DNA from: Bacillus_AB infantis_B
Lineage (GTDB): Bacteria; Bacillota; Bacilli; Bacillales; Cytobacillaceae
Reading direction: 5' to 3'
Assembly (NCBI RefSeq): GCF_008180445.1
Contig: NZ_VTER01000011.1
Location: forward strand, 62,001-126,000
DNA: 64,000 nt
How positions within the stretch are numbered: position 1 is the first letter of the stretch; the number at the start of each line of letters is the position of its first letter. The translations under genes were made by a program, and so were the position numbers. The notes under the pieces are model-generated. The model did no database searches and was not told the DNA's origin. It saw only the letters and a list, made by a program, of their open reading frames with translations. Of this stretch, positions 53,391 to 61,856 are shown in pieces.

Positions 53391-53402
53391 TATTTGAATG
53401 AT

Positions 53403-53442
53403 TGAAAGGACAAAGAAGCCAAGGCTTTTTTGTCCTTTTGTT
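53403..53442 (+). terminator. terminator of ackA
   Basis: AAAGGACAAAGAAGCC (53405-53420) with GGCTTTTTTGTCCTTT (53423-53438), one mismatch. Confidence 0.85.
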
Positions 53443-53528
53443 TTTCTGCTTTCTCCATTCAATGAAACAGGATTTGCCTGAATCAATATGCTATACTGAA
53501 CAAAAACACCGGCAAGGAGGATGAAGAT

Positions 53529-54371
53529 ATGGCACTAAACGGACGGGAAGAAAAGGCTTTATCTGAGATCGCACAATGGGAAGACAAGCTGGCACAGTAT
53601 GAATCCAATGATTTGGAGCTGACCTATGACAAATATTTAGAAAAAGCGTTCCTGCTGCTTCCTGAGAAAACTCAGCAGCAATTTTTTGCTTCCCTGGATA
53701 ACTGGCTGTTCCATCTCCATGCCTTGATCCAAAGCTCACAGCTCCAGCTGGATGCAAAGGAACGGATCCTTTCTGCAGGCCGCATCTTTGATGCCGGCAT
53801 TGAAACAGTGGAAGATCTGGCCTCATTGGACATCAATCAGCTGCAATACATAGCCAATCAGCAGATCGCACGCCACCGCCTTTATTCATTTGCACAGGGA
53901 GGGGCTTCGGGGACAGGCGGTGTGCTGCTGCTTGGATCCGATCTTCCTGCCATGGCTGTCATCAATTTGCGTGCAGTCCAGCTCATTGCAATGACATATG
54001 GGATTGAAGTGAACACGCCTTATGAGATGATGGCTTCTTTAAAGGTGTTTTGCGCATCGATCCTGCCGCCGCGGCTTCAGGGACAGGCCTGGGAACAGCT
54101 TCTGGCCGAACTGGAGAATGCGGAAGAAGCTTATTTTTATGAGGGGCAGGAGGAACTGACGGACATCGCATGGATGGGCCAGCCGATCAAACAGCTTTTC
54201 AAAGGCCTGGCCATAGCAGCTTTCAAAAGGAAATCCATCCAGGGCATCCCGCTTGTCAGCATGGCCATAGGAGCAGGGGCAAACTATCAGTTTACCAGGA
54301 AGGTCACTGACTTTGCACACAAATATTATCAGTACAGGTATCTGCTGAAGAAACAGGGTGAAGTGAGATGA
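53529..54371 (+). CDS. EcsC family protein
   Basis: Function unknown. 280 residues. The family core is here: FAQGGASGTGGVLLLGSDLPAMAVINLRAVQLIAMTYG-type sequence in the middle (glycine-rich amphipathic segment about 120-160) and SMAIGAGANYQFTRKV near the C-terminus. No membrane helix that is clearly transmembrane. AAGGAGG precedes ATG. The stop overlaps the moaB ATG (ATGA), so the two are translationally coupled. Confidence 0.87.
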   Translation: MALNGREEKALSEIAQWEDKLAQYESNDLELTYDKYLEKAFLLLPEKTQQQFFASLDNWLFHLHALIQSSQLQLDAKERILSAGRIFDAGIETVEDLASLDINQLQYIANQQIARHRLYSFAQGGASGTGGVLLLGSDLPAMAVINLRAVQLIAMTYGIEVNTPYEMMASLKVFCASILPPRLQGQAWEQLLAELENAEEAYFYEGQEELTDIAWMGQPIKQLFKGLAIAAFKRKSIQGIPLVSMAIGAGANYQFTRKVTDFAHKYYQYRYLLKKQGEVR

Positions 54372-54883
54372 GCAGCGAGGAACACAAAAAAGAAGCCCCC
54401 AAAACAGTCAGATGCAAAATCATTACCATCAGTGATACAAGAAATCCGGAGACCGATAAAAGCGGAAGGCTGATGAAGGAACTTCTTGAAGCAGAAGGCC
54501 ACAGGGTAAGTTCCTACCAGATTGTCGTTGATGAAAAAGAAAAGATCCGTCAGGCGGTCCTGGACGGATGTTCAGATCCGGAAATCGATGCAGTCCTTAC
54601 CAATGGCGGGACAGGAATCGCATTAAGGGATGTAACTATTGAAACGGTGAGTGCCCTTTATCAAAAGGAAATTAGCGGCTTCGGGGAATTATTCCGTATG
54701 CTGAGCTACCAGGAGGACATCGGCTCTGCTGCCATCCTATCACGCGCTTCTGCGGGCATCATCGAGAATACAGCTGTCTTTTCCACACCGGGCTCTTCAG
54801 GTGCAGTAAGGCTGGCCATGAATCTATTGATCATTCCCGAGCTGGGGCATGTTATAAGGGAAGTAAAGAAAGATCTTGTATAA
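54368..54883 (+). CDS. moaB: molybdenum cofactor biosynthesis protein MoaB
   Basis: MoaB/Mog-family protein that adenylates molybdopterin. 171 residues with the signature TNGGTGIALRDVTIE near 77-91 and STPGSSGAVRLAMN near 138. ATG shares bases with the preceding stop. No other molybdopterin genes are near; the same isolated position before argG occurs in B. subtilis. Confidence 0.95.
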   Translation: MSSEEHKKEAPKTVRCKIITISDTRNPETDKSGRLMKELLEAEGHRVSSYQIVVDEKEKIRQAVLDGCSDPEIDAVLTNGGTGIALRDVTIETVSALYQKEISGFGELFRMLSYQEDIGSAAILSRASAGIIENTAVFSTPGSSGAVRLAMNLLIIPELGHVIREVKKDLV

Positions 54884-54889
54884 AAAGGG

Positions 54890-54921
54890 GGCGGGGCGCC
54901 ATCATGGCGCCCCGCCTTTTT
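54890..54921 (+). terminator. strong terminator of moaB
   Basis: GGCGGGGCGCC (54890-54900) with GGCGCCCCGCC (54906-54916), 5-nt loop, T5. Confidence 0.93.
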
Positions 54922-54957
54922 GCTATGCCCTGAATAATATTCTCTATAGAGCTTAAA

Positions 54958-55272
54958 TCAGCGATGCAGTTTTCCCCCGATTTCCTGATTGGCCCTGTAC
55001 CACAGCCAAAGATCGTTGATGATGGAAGCAAGATCCGCAATCTCACTGTTCAATTTGCATGAAAGCTCAAAATTCTCTTCATCTGCGAGCCGGTCCTGTC
55101 TGCGGTTTATCTGCGTCTCAAGCTCTGATATCCTGTCCGGGATCCCCCCGCGTATCTTCTCCCATATATACAAAATTTCCTGGCGATCCTCCTGCGGGTA
55201 CTCTTCCCACTCGCCATCCAGCACAGGAACAGCAATCCCCATGCGCTTATCCAAAATGAAAACATCCTCCAT
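54958..55272 (-). CDS. small hypothetical protein, 104 aa
   Basis: Not recognised. Acidic and helical: an N-terminal segment with FILDKRMGIAVPVLDGEWEE, then a long helix (about 45-80, DRISELETQINRRQDRLADE) suggestive of coiled coil, then LASIINDLWLWYRANQEI. No signal or membrane segment. GGGGGA precedes ATG 55272 by about 9 nt. Located between moaB and argG, opposite strand. Confidence 0.7.
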   Translation of the reverse strand: MEDVFILDKRMGIAVPVLDGEWEEYPQEDRQEILYIWEKIRGGIPDRISELETQINRRQDRLADEENFELSCKLNSEIADLASIINDLWLWYRANQEIGGKLHR

Positions 55273-55311
55273 CTCATCCGTCCCCCAAAAATAGGCTGCT
55301 TTTATTGTACA

Positions 55312-55363
55312 TGGTGACAGGCACCTATACCAGTCGGCCGACTGGTATAGGTGCCTGTCACCA
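55312..55363. repeat. perfect 52-bp palindrome
   Basis: 26-bp arms with no central spacer; left arm begins TGGTGACAGGCACC and the centre is CGGCCG. Five T follow shortly downstream (about 55370). Not a typical terminator because of its length and lack of loop. Looks like a dispersed mobile palindrome (REP/MITE remnant). Confidence 0.9.
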
Positions 55364-55456
55364 ATAAATTTTTATACATTTTAACGAATAACTATTGAAT
55401 TAATCCTGGAATATTGTTAGAGTATTAACTAGTTAAATGTATAAAAACATAATTTA

Positions 55457-55474
55457 AATGAATATTTATTCGTT
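55457..55474. promoter_or_regulatory. ArgR (AhrC) box of argGH
   Basis: AATGAATATTTATTCGTT differs from the ARG box wnTGAATwwwwATTCAnw at one position. A TATAAA at 55440-55445 is the likely -10, so the box would lie just after the start site. Arginine-dependent repression of argGH by ArgR is established in bacilli. Confidence 0.75.
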
Positions 55475-55497
55475 CATCTATAGAGGAGGAAATTTTC

Positions 55498-56703
55498 ATG
55501 TCAAATCAAAAAGTTGTTTTAGCATACTCAGGCGGTCTGGATACTTCTGTGGCGATCAAATGGCTTGGCGACCAGGGTTACTCGGTGGTTGCGTGCTGCC
55601 TTGACGTTGGGGAAGGCAAGGATCTGAAGTTCATCCAGGAAAAGGCGCTTAAAGTGGGAGCCGTCCAATCATATGTATTGGATGTGAAAAAAGAGTTTGC
55701 GAATGAATATGCACTTGCTGCCCTGCAGGCGCATGCTCTATATGAAGGCAAATACCCGCTGGTATCCGCTCTTTCCAGGCCTCTTATTGCTAAAAAGCTT
55801 GTTGAAGTGGCTGAAAAGGAAGGCGCCGCTGCGGTTGCCCATGGCTGTACAGGAAAAGGAAATGACCAGGTAAGATTCGAGGTATCGATCCAGGCGCTTA
55901 ATCCAGACCTCAAGGTGCTCGCGCCTGTAAGGGAATGGAAATGGTCCAGGGAAGAGGAAATCCAATATGCAAAGGAAAATAATATCCCGATCCCGATCAA
56001 TCTGGATTCTCCGTTTTCCATAGACCAAAACCTCTGGGGACGCAGCAACGAATGCGGGATCCTGGAAGATCCATGGGCTGCCCCTCCTGAAGAGGCATAC
56101 GATCTGACAACCAGCCTTGAGTATACGCCTGACACCCCTGATATCGTTGAAATTGAATTCAGCAAAGGCGTCCCGGTAAGCCTGAACGGAAAGTCCTATC
56201 CTCTTTCAGAACTGATCCTGGAGCTGAATATCATTGCAGGCAAGCATGGAGTCGGGCGCATTGATCATGTCGAGAACAGGCTTGTCGGCATCAAATCAAG
56301 GGAAGTGTATGAATGTCCAGGTGCCATGACTCTGATCAAAGCGCATAAAGAACTTGAAGATCTGACGCTTGTGAAAGAGCTTGCCCATTTCAAGCCTGTC
56401 ATCGAGAAAAAACTGACTGAGCTGATCTATGAAGGGCTTTGGTTCTCCCCATTGAAAAACGCTTTAACGGCTTTCCTTGAGGAAACGCAGAAGCATGTGA
56501 CAGGAACTGTAAGGGTGAAATTGTTCAAGGGGCACAGCATCGTCGAAGGCAGAAAATCCCCATATTCACTTTATGATGAAAAATTGGCCACTTATACATC
56601 TGAAGATGAATTCGACCATAATGCCGCGGTTGGATTCATCCAGCTATGGGGCCTGCCGACCAAGGTTCAAAGCATTGTCCAGAATAAGAAGGTGACAGTG
56701 TGA
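55498..56703 (+). CDS. argG: argininosuccinate synthase
   Basis: Joins citrulline and aspartate with ATP. 401 residues: LAYSGGLDTSVAIKWL at 8-23 (PP-loop), GCTGKGNDQVRFE near 117, and YECPGAMTLIKAH near 276. AGAGGAGG lies 9 nt before ATG. The stop overlaps the argH GTG start (GTGA). Confidence 0.98.
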   Translation: MSNQKVVLAYSGGLDTSVAIKWLGDQGYSVVACCLDVGEGKDLKFIQEKALKVGAVQSYVLDVKKEFANEYALAALQAHALYEGKYPLVSALSRPLIAKKLVEVAEKEGAAAVAHGCTGKGNDQVRFEVSIQALNPDLKVLAPVREWKWSREEEIQYAKENNIPIPINLDSPFSIDQNLWGRSNECGILEDPWAAPPEEAYDLTTSLEYTPDTPDIVEIEFSKGVPVSLNGKSYPLSELILELNIIAGKHGVGRIDHVENRLVGIKSREVYECPGAMTLIKAHKELEDLTLVKELAHFKPVIEKKLTELIYEGLWFSPLKNALTAFLEETQKHVTGTVRVKLFKGHSIVEGRKSPYSLYDEKLATYTSEDEFDHNAAVGFIQLWGLPTKVQSIVQNKKVTV

Positions 56704-58088
56704 AGAAACTTTGGGGAGGAAGATTCACGAAATCGGCAGAGGAATGGGTGGATGAATTCGGTGCATCCATCTCCTTTGACCAGGAGCTTGTTGAGGAAGA
56801 TATAGAGGGAAGCCTTGCACATGTGGAAATGCTGTCCCGCTGCGGCATCATTGAAAAAGAGGAAGCAGCGAAGATCCAAAAAGGGCTCAAGCTGTTAAAG
56901 GAAAAATCCCGGGAAGGGGAGCTTCCTTTCTCCGTAAAGCTTGAGGACATCCATCTGAACCTGGAAAGCCTTCTTACGGACGAAATCGGGCCTGTCGGCG
57001 GCAAGCTTCATACAGGCAGAAGCAGGAATGACCAGGTAGCAACAGATATGCACTTGTATTTAAAGAAACAGGCAGCACATGTTATCGAGCTGATTGAAGA
57101 GCTCCAGGCAGCCCTGCTTTCCCAGGCAGAGGAGAATGTGGAAACCCTCATGCCGGGCTATACTCATCTTCAGAGGGCACAGCCCATTTCGTTTGCGCAT
57201 CATCTGATGGCTTATTTCTGGATGCTGGAAAGGGATAAGGAGAGATACAGCGAGAATCTGAAAAGGATCAATGTTTCTCCTCTTGGTGCAGGCGCCCTTG
57301 CCGGTACAACCTTTCCAATCGACCGCGAGCTGACAGCCAGTCTGCTCGGGTTTGATGATATCTATGAAAACAGCATGGATGCTGTAAGCGACAGGGATTT
57401 TATCCTTGAATTCCTTTCAGCAAGCAGCATTCTGATGATGCATCTGTCCCGTTTCAGCGAGGAAATCATTCTCTGGTCGAGCCAGGAATTCCGGTTCATT
57501 GAGCTGGATGACAGCTTTGCAACGGGCAGCAGCATTATGCCGCAAAAGAAAAATCCGGATATGGCAGAGCTGATCCGCGGAAAAACCGGCCGAGTCTATG
57601 GCAATCTTGTCGGCCTGCTTACTGTGCTGAAGGGGCTGCCTCTTGCTTATAACAAAGATATGCAGGAAGATAAAGAGGGCATGTTTAATACGGTTAAAAC
57701 GGTTATTGGCTCACTTAAAATTTTTTCCGGCATGGTTGGGTCCATGAGGGTTAACAGTGAAGTAATGGAAAATGCCACGAAAAGCGATTTTTCCAATGCG
57801 ACAGAGCTGGCTGACTATCTTTCCGGTAAAGGCTTGCCATTCAGGGAAGCTCACGAAATTGTCGGGAAGCTTGTCCTTGATTGCGTGAACAGAGGCTGCT
57901 TCCTTTCCGGCCTGCCGATGGAAGTGTATAAGGAGGCAAGCACCCTTTTTGAGGAGGATATTTACGAGGTCCTTGACCCGAGGGCGGCTGTTGCAAGAAG
58001 GAACAGCCAGGGCGGAACGGGGTTTGCCCAAATAAAGAAGGCGCTGGAAAAAGCAAAAGGGCGCCTGAAGGATAAAGCCTATTCATAA
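56700..58088 (+). CDS. argH: argininosuccinate lyase
   Basis: Cleaves argininosuccinate to arginine and fumarate. 462 residues: LWGGRFTKSAEEWVDEF at 3-19, TGRSRNDQVATDMHLY near 108, the catalytic His in PGYTHLQRAQPIS near 155 and the fumarase/lyase signature GSSIMPQKKNPDMAE near 277. Start GTG, coupled to argG. Its 3' end is overlapped on the opposite strand by the extended frame of the universal stress protein. Confidence 0.98.
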   Translation: MKKLWGGRFTKSAEEWVDEFGASISFDQELVEEDIEGSLAHVEMLSRCGIIEKEEAAKIQKGLKLLKEKSREGELPFSVKLEDIHLNLESLLTDEIGPVGGKLHTGRSRNDQVATDMHLYLKKQAAHVIELIEELQAALLSQAEENVETLMPGYTHLQRAQPISFAHHLMAYFWMLERDKERYSENLKRINVSPLGAGALAGTTFPIDRELTASLLGFDDIYENSMDAVSDRDFILEFLSASSILMMHLSRFSEEIILWSSQEFRFIELDDSFATGSSIMPQKKNPDMAELIRGKTGRVYGNLVGLLTVLKGLPLAYNKDMQEDKEGMFNTVKTVIGSLKIFSGMVGSMRVNSEVMENATKSDFSNATELADYLSGKGLPFREAHEIVGKLVLDCVNRGCFLSGLPMEVYKEASTLFEEDIYEVLDPRAAVARRNSQGGTGFAQIKKALEKAKGRLKDKAYS

Positions 58089-58581
58089 CAATAAAGGCCG
58101 CTGCAGGGAAGCAGCGGCCTTTAACTGTTATTCCGTGTTCCTTTTCGGTCCTGACCACAAGCACATCACATGGGGCATAGCGGGTGATATGCTCGGAAAC
58201 GCTGCCGATCAGGAAGCGTTCAACTGCATTCAAACCAGTTGCCCCGCAGACAATCAGATCTGCATGCTTGACCTTGGCAATTTCCTTGGGTATCTTTACT
58301 TTCGGAGAACCATAATCTGTCACATATTCCACATTTTCTACTCCAGCCTCCACTGCTTCCTGCTGATATTTTTTAAGCAGCTCGGCTGCAAACATGTCAG
58401 CCCTTTCAGCAATCGTCCTGTCATAGGCTTCGACAGTTGCGAAGGTGCGTGTATCGATAATGTGGGCAAGGGTCAGCCTGGCTTTGTTCCTGACTGCGAC
58501 CCCGACCGCCTTCTTGAAGGCCCATTCCGCTTCCTTGGAACCATCTACTGCTACTAAAATGTTTTTGTAAGTGAGCGTCAT
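57841..58581 (-). CDS. universal stress protein with run-on C-terminus
   Basis: UspA-family nucleotide-binding stress protein. The normal domain is residues 1-about 147: NILVAVDGSKEAEWAF at 7-22, then DLIVCGATGLNAVERFLIGSVSEHI near 110-135 with the ATP-binding G-2x-G-9x-G(S) pattern, ending CDVLVVRTEKE. Homologs stop about here, but this frame continues for about 97 more residues antisense to argH. One base-shift away the next codons would be AAC-ACG-GAA-TAA, ending at 58128 just before the hairpin 58093-58122. A one-base deletion, real or a sequence error, is the likely cause. AAGGAGG lies 8 nt before ATG 58581. Confidence 0.8.
   Translation of the reverse strand: MTLTYKNILVAVDGSKEAEWAFKKAVGVAVRNKARLTLAHIIDTRTFATVEAYDRTIAERADMFAAELLKKYQQEAVEAGVENVEYVTDYGSPKVKIPKEIAKVKHADLIVCGATGLNAVERFLIGSVSEHITRYAPCDVLVVRTEKEHGITVKGRCFPAAAFIVMNRLYPSGALLLFPAPSLFGQTPFRPGCSFLQQPPSGQGPRKYPPQKGCLPPYTLPSAGRKGSSLCSRNQGQASRQFRELP
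58093..58122. terminator. bidirectional terminator between argH and usp
   Basis: AAAGGCCGCTGC (58093-58104) with GCAGCGGCCTTT (58111-58122), 6-nt loop. Confidence 0.8.
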
Positions 58582-58688
58582 TTGCATCTCCTCCTTTACC
58601 TTTATTATACATTACCCCAAAATGCATAACTGTTACAGAAATTCGAAAGATAGTATAGATGAAAAAAATCGATAAGGGGGAAATGAAG

Positions 58689-58844
58689 ATGCCAAAAGAG
58701 CCGAAAGGGCAGTCTCATTATATCTATGACGACCAGGGACACAGCCAGGTAAGTGCACAAATCATGGATTCGTACAACAGCGGTGTCATCGATCAGGAAA
58801 ATGGAAGAGTCGACACTTACAGCAGCGAAGAGGAAACAAAATAA
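58689..58844 (+). CDS. small acidic protein, 51 aa (DUF4025/YozQ-like?)
   Basis: MPKEPKGQSHYIYDDQGHS, then SAQIMDSYNSGVIDQENG; hydrophilic, no membrane segment. The EQ/QI...DSY.SG.ID pattern reminds me of the DUF4025 (YozQ) family of small Bacillus proteins; not certain. AAGGGGG is 8 nt before ATG 58689, and a clear terminator follows, both supporting a real gene. Divergent from the universal stress gene. Confidence 0.75.
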   Translation: MPKEPKGQSHYIYDDQGHSQVSAQIMDSYNSGVIDQENGRVDTYSSEEETK

Positions 58845-58851
58845 AACATTG

Positions 58852-58884
58852 AAAAAAGTGCAGGGCGCTGTCCTGCACTTTCTC
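58852..58884. terminator. bidirectional terminator after the 51-aa gene
   Basis: AAAGTGCAGG (58855-58864) with CCTGCACTTT (58872-58881), 7-nt loop. Confidence 0.82.
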
Positions 58885-58885
58885 G

Positions 58886-60211
58886 TTAGTGCCTTCCTTT
58901 TCGCAGCTGAAGACAAATGTAAAGGGAAGCGGTGGCTATAAATGAAACAAAACCTGGAGAAGCATTTTCAGGCAGGAGGCTGTAAAAGATGATCCCGAAA
59001 GCCATGCTGATGATTGCCTGCTTATTGACAAAACCAGGCTCCCGCAGGACCAGCAGATCTGCCTCAGTCAGCTTCCGCCTTTTAACGAAAAGAAAATCTG
59101 CTGCAATAACCGCAGAAATGGGAATGACAAAGGTGCCGAGCAGAGAGATGTATTTCTGCGCTGATTCAACGATATCAGGAAAGCAGCTCAGAATGACCGC
59201 AGCGAGCCCGAACAGGCATGCACTTTTTATCCTGCCGAGCCCCTGGAATGTATTCAGCAGACTGAATCCGCCTGTATAGGCGTTGTTCAGGTTGATGGAA
59301 ATCATCGACATCATGGCACAGGCGAAAATCAGCACCAGCAGGGAAACAGAAGATGTGAGGGTGCTTGCCGACACAAATGGATTCAGCTCTCCCAGGAGGC
59401 TTGCAGACAATGCCCCTAAAACGGCTGTGATGGCAAAGCCGGCTGTGTTCCCGGAAAAAAGCCCCCAGAAAGCGCCGCGTTCAGACTTCGCGTACCTTGC
59501 CATATCAGAGGAAGCACTTAATCCTGACACGTATTGGACAAAAGCCAGGCTTGAATAGAACAGGAATGAAGAAAACTCCCAGCTGCCATGGTTTAAGATT
59601 GCGCTGTGGTCAGTCTGGCCCGCTTTTTGGATCAGCAGGACAAACAGTGCAGCCTGGCCGATCAGCAGAAATGGCATAAAATAGCGGGTTGCTTTTTTCA
59701 CCGCATCAAAGCCGACAAGCGCCAATATGGCCATGATCAGGGCCAGGCAGACCGACACTGCCAGAAAAGGCAGCCTGACAGAAAAAAGCCTGCTGCCCAG
59801 CTCGGTCAGTACAGCAGTTCCGCCGATTGTCTGGACAGCAAACCAGTATAATGAGGTCATAGTACGGATCGGAGACGAAATATATCTTGCCGCCCCTGTG
59901 CCAAGCATGCTTCTGATCGCATATTGGGCAGGCAGCCCGTAGCGGGATCCGGGCAGCGTCAAGAAGGACACAAACAGAAAGGCGAAAGCCGCCCCGATCA
60001 TGGTGGATGCTGCGGCAGCATAAAAAGAAAGGCCCCCTGAAATCACGGCAAGTGCAGGGACAAGGAAATTCCCCGAATTTACCGAAAAGGCCATCTGCAG
60101 AATCGTGAAATCATACCAGGGTGTTTGTTTAAGGTGGGAGGGAACGGCCTCCAGCCCGAGCTGCTCAATTTTACCCCGGCTGTCTTTTTGTATGTTGGCA
60201 GTTGAAGCCAT
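58886..60211 (-). CDS. NCS1-family cytosine/purine/allantoin-type permease
   Basis: Nucleobase:cation symporter-1 family, about 441 residues with 12 predicted helices. N-terminal IEQLGLEAVPSHLKQTPWYDF and MAFSVNSGNFLVPALA near 42-57 follow the NCS1 pattern. Substrate (cytosine, purine, hydantoin, thiamine or allantoin) cannot be assigned. ATG 60211 is chosen because AAGAGAG is upstream, though the 11-nt spacing is long; ATG 60241 lacks any site. Divergent from ald. Confidence 0.85.
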   Translation of the reverse strand: MASTANIQKDSRGKIEQLGLEAVPSHLKQTPWYDFTILQMAFSVNSGNFLVPALAVISGGLSFYAAAASTMIGAAFAFLFVSFLTLPGSRYGLPAQYAIRSMLGTGAARYISSPIRTMTSLYWFAVQTIGGTAVLTELGSRLFSVRLPFLAVSVCLALIMAILALVGFDAVKKATRYFMPFLLIGQAALFVLLIQKAGQTDHSAILNHGSWEFSSFLFYSSLAFVQYVSGLSASSDMARYAKSERGAFWGLFSGNTAGFAITAVLGALSASLLGELNPFVSASTLTSSVSLLVLIFACAMMSMISINLNNAYTGGFSLLNTFQGLGRIKSACLFGLAAVILSCFPDIVESAQKYISLLGTFVIPISAVIAADFLFVKRRKLTEADLLVLREPGFVNKQAIISMAFGIIFYSLLPENASPGFVSFIATASLYICLQLRKGRH

Positions 60212-60403
60212 ACTTGCATCAGCTCTCTTTCTAACATACATTTTACAATATTCAGCGGAACTGAAGGATATTTTTTATCTCGGGCACAGAAAGATGTCAT
60301 CTTAACCGAATAACTCTGCATTTTTAACCAGAGCGTATCCTTACGGCAATGTAAGGGTTTGCAAGCAATAAAAAAATTTTTCTTTCTTCTTTTCCTATAA
60401 AGG

Positions 60404-60412
60404 TGTTATAGT
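60404..60412 (+). promoter_or_regulatory. extended -10 element of ald
   Basis: TGTTATAGT fits TGnTATAAT with one mismatch; the -35 is poor, as expected if an activator (AdeR in B. subtilis) is needed. Confidence 0.45.
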
Positions 60413-60459
60413 AGTATCGGTTCTACCCTATTTACTATATTTTGCAGGAGGTATGCAGC

Positions 60460-61581
60460 ATGCGTATCGGAATACCCAGAGAGATAAAAAACAATGAAAA
60501 TCGTGTCGCAATGACACCGGCTGGCGTTGTCAATTTGCTGAACTTTGGCCATGAAGTATTTATTGAAACCCAGGCTGGCATGGGATCCGGTTTCACTGAT
60601 GAAGATTATACAGCTGCTGGCGCGAAAATTGTAAACAGTGCAGAGGAAGCATGGTCCATGGAAATGGTCATGAAGGTAAAAGAGCCCCTGCCTAGTGAAT
60701 ATGCTTATTTCCGTGAAGGCCTGATTTTATTTACATACTTGCATTTAGCTCCAGAGCCGGAGTTAACAAAGGCTCTGATTGATAATAAAGTGGTTGGGAT
60801 CGCTTATGAAACGGTCCAGCTTGCCAATCATGCATTGCCTCTTTTGACCCCAATGAGCGAGGTTGCCGGAAGGATGGCTTCCCAGATCGGGGCACAGTTC
60901 CTGGAGAAGGTCCATGGCGGCAAAGGGATCCTGTTATCCGGTGTGCCTGGCGTTCAGCGCGGAAAAGTGACAATTATCGGCGGCGGTGTAGCCGGTACGA
61001 ATGCAGCTAAAATGGCAGTAGGACTTGGTGCAAAGGTGACAATCATCGACCTGAGCCCGGAACGCCTGCGCCAGCTGGATGATATCTTCGGCAATGATGT
61101 GACAACATTGATGTCCAATCCTTATAATATAGCAGAAGCGGTCAAAGATTCTGATCTGGTGATCGGTGCCGTTCTCATTCCGGGAGCCAAAGCGCCAAAG
61201 CTTGTGACAGAAGAAATGATCATGAGCATGAATCCGGGCTCTGTCGTGGTTGATATTGCGATCGACCAGGGCGGGATCTTTGAGACGACTGACAGGATCA
61301 CTACCCATGACAACCCAACTTATGAAAAGCATGGCGTTGTTCATTATGCGGTCGCCAATATGCCTGGCGCTGTGCCGCGCACATCGACGATTGCCCTGAC
61401 AAACGTGACTGTGCCGTATGCGGTCCAGATCGCCAATAAAGGGTATAAGCAGGCATGCACAGACAATGAAGCTCTGCTGAAGGGAATCAATACCCTTAAC
61501 GGCTATGTTACGTATAAAGCTGTAGCCGAGGCACATGGCCTTGACTATTCTGATACAGCGACGCTGCTTGAGCAGCAGTAA
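60460..61581 (+). CDS. ald: alanine dehydrogenase
   Basis: NAD-dependent reversible deamination of L-alanine to pyruvate, needed for alanine use and normal sporulation. About 373 residues: MRIGIPREIKNNENRVAMTP at 1-20, TYLHLAPEPELT near 93, GGVPGVQ-type loop and NAD motif IIGGGVAGTNAAKMAVGLGA near 172-191, and SNPYNIAEAV near 220. AGGAGG is 8 nt before ATG 60460; the upstream frame starting at 60442 is unlikely. Confidence 0.97.
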   Translation: MRIGIPREIKNNENRVAMTPAGVVNLLNFGHEVFIETQAGMGSGFTDEDYTAAGAKIVNSAEEAWSMEMVMKVKEPLPSEYAYFREGLILFTYLHLAPEPELTKALIDNKVVGIAYETVQLANHALPLLTPMSEVAGRMASQIGAQFLEKVHGGKGILLSGVPGVQRGKVTIIGGGVAGTNAAKMAVGLGAKVTIIDLSPERLRQLDDIFGNDVTTLMSNPYNIAEAVKDSDLVIGAVLIPGAKAPKLVTEEMIMSMNPGSVVVDIAIDQGGIFETTDRITTHDNPTYEKHGVVHYAVANMPGAVPRTSTIALTNVTVPYAVQIANKGYKQACTDNEALLKGINTLNGYVTYKAVAEAHGLDYSDTATLLEQQ

Positions 61582-61585
61582 ATAG

Positions 61586-61619
61586 AAAAAGATCCGGAGC
61601 TGCTGCTCCGGATCTTTTT
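61586..61619 (+). terminator. terminator of ald
   Basis: AAAAAGATCCGGAGC (61586-61600) with GCTCCGGATCTTTTT (61605-61619), 4-nt loop. Confidence 0.95.
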
Positions 61620-61677
61620 GTTGTTAAGGAATTTATAAATTGTAAGACTTGTAGATAATTTTCAATTCTTGATCCAC

Positions 61678-61851
61678 GTCCAGCAGCTGCGCCGAGGTCA
61701 CAAGCCAAACCTCCCAAAAAGGCAAAGAACGCCTTTCCGGGAGGTTCGTCTTGAGGCCCCCAGGAAGGGGGTCATGCAGACGTTGCCACAGGACGTGGCG
61801 TTTTTAGTCTGCGTTCCTTAAGGGTGATCAAGGCGCTTGCGCTTTTGTTCC
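61678..61851 (+). repeat. structured intergenic repeat, copy D
   Basis: 174 bp, same element as 24910-25405. Hairpin 1 at 61708-61746 (AACCTCCC/GGGAGGTT outer, AAAGGC/GCCTTT inner, loop AAAGAAC). Hairpin 2 is CCCCC-AGGAA-GGGGG (61757-61771), a paired change relative to CCCGC/GCGGG. Hairpin 3 at 61776-61812 is identical in its stems. Lies between convergent ald and the M24 peptidase gene. Confidence 0.88.
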
Positions 61852-61856
61852 TTCAA

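Noticed and set aside
57711..58031. 106-codon frame antisense to argH
   Set aside because: Shadow of argH; no ribosome site.
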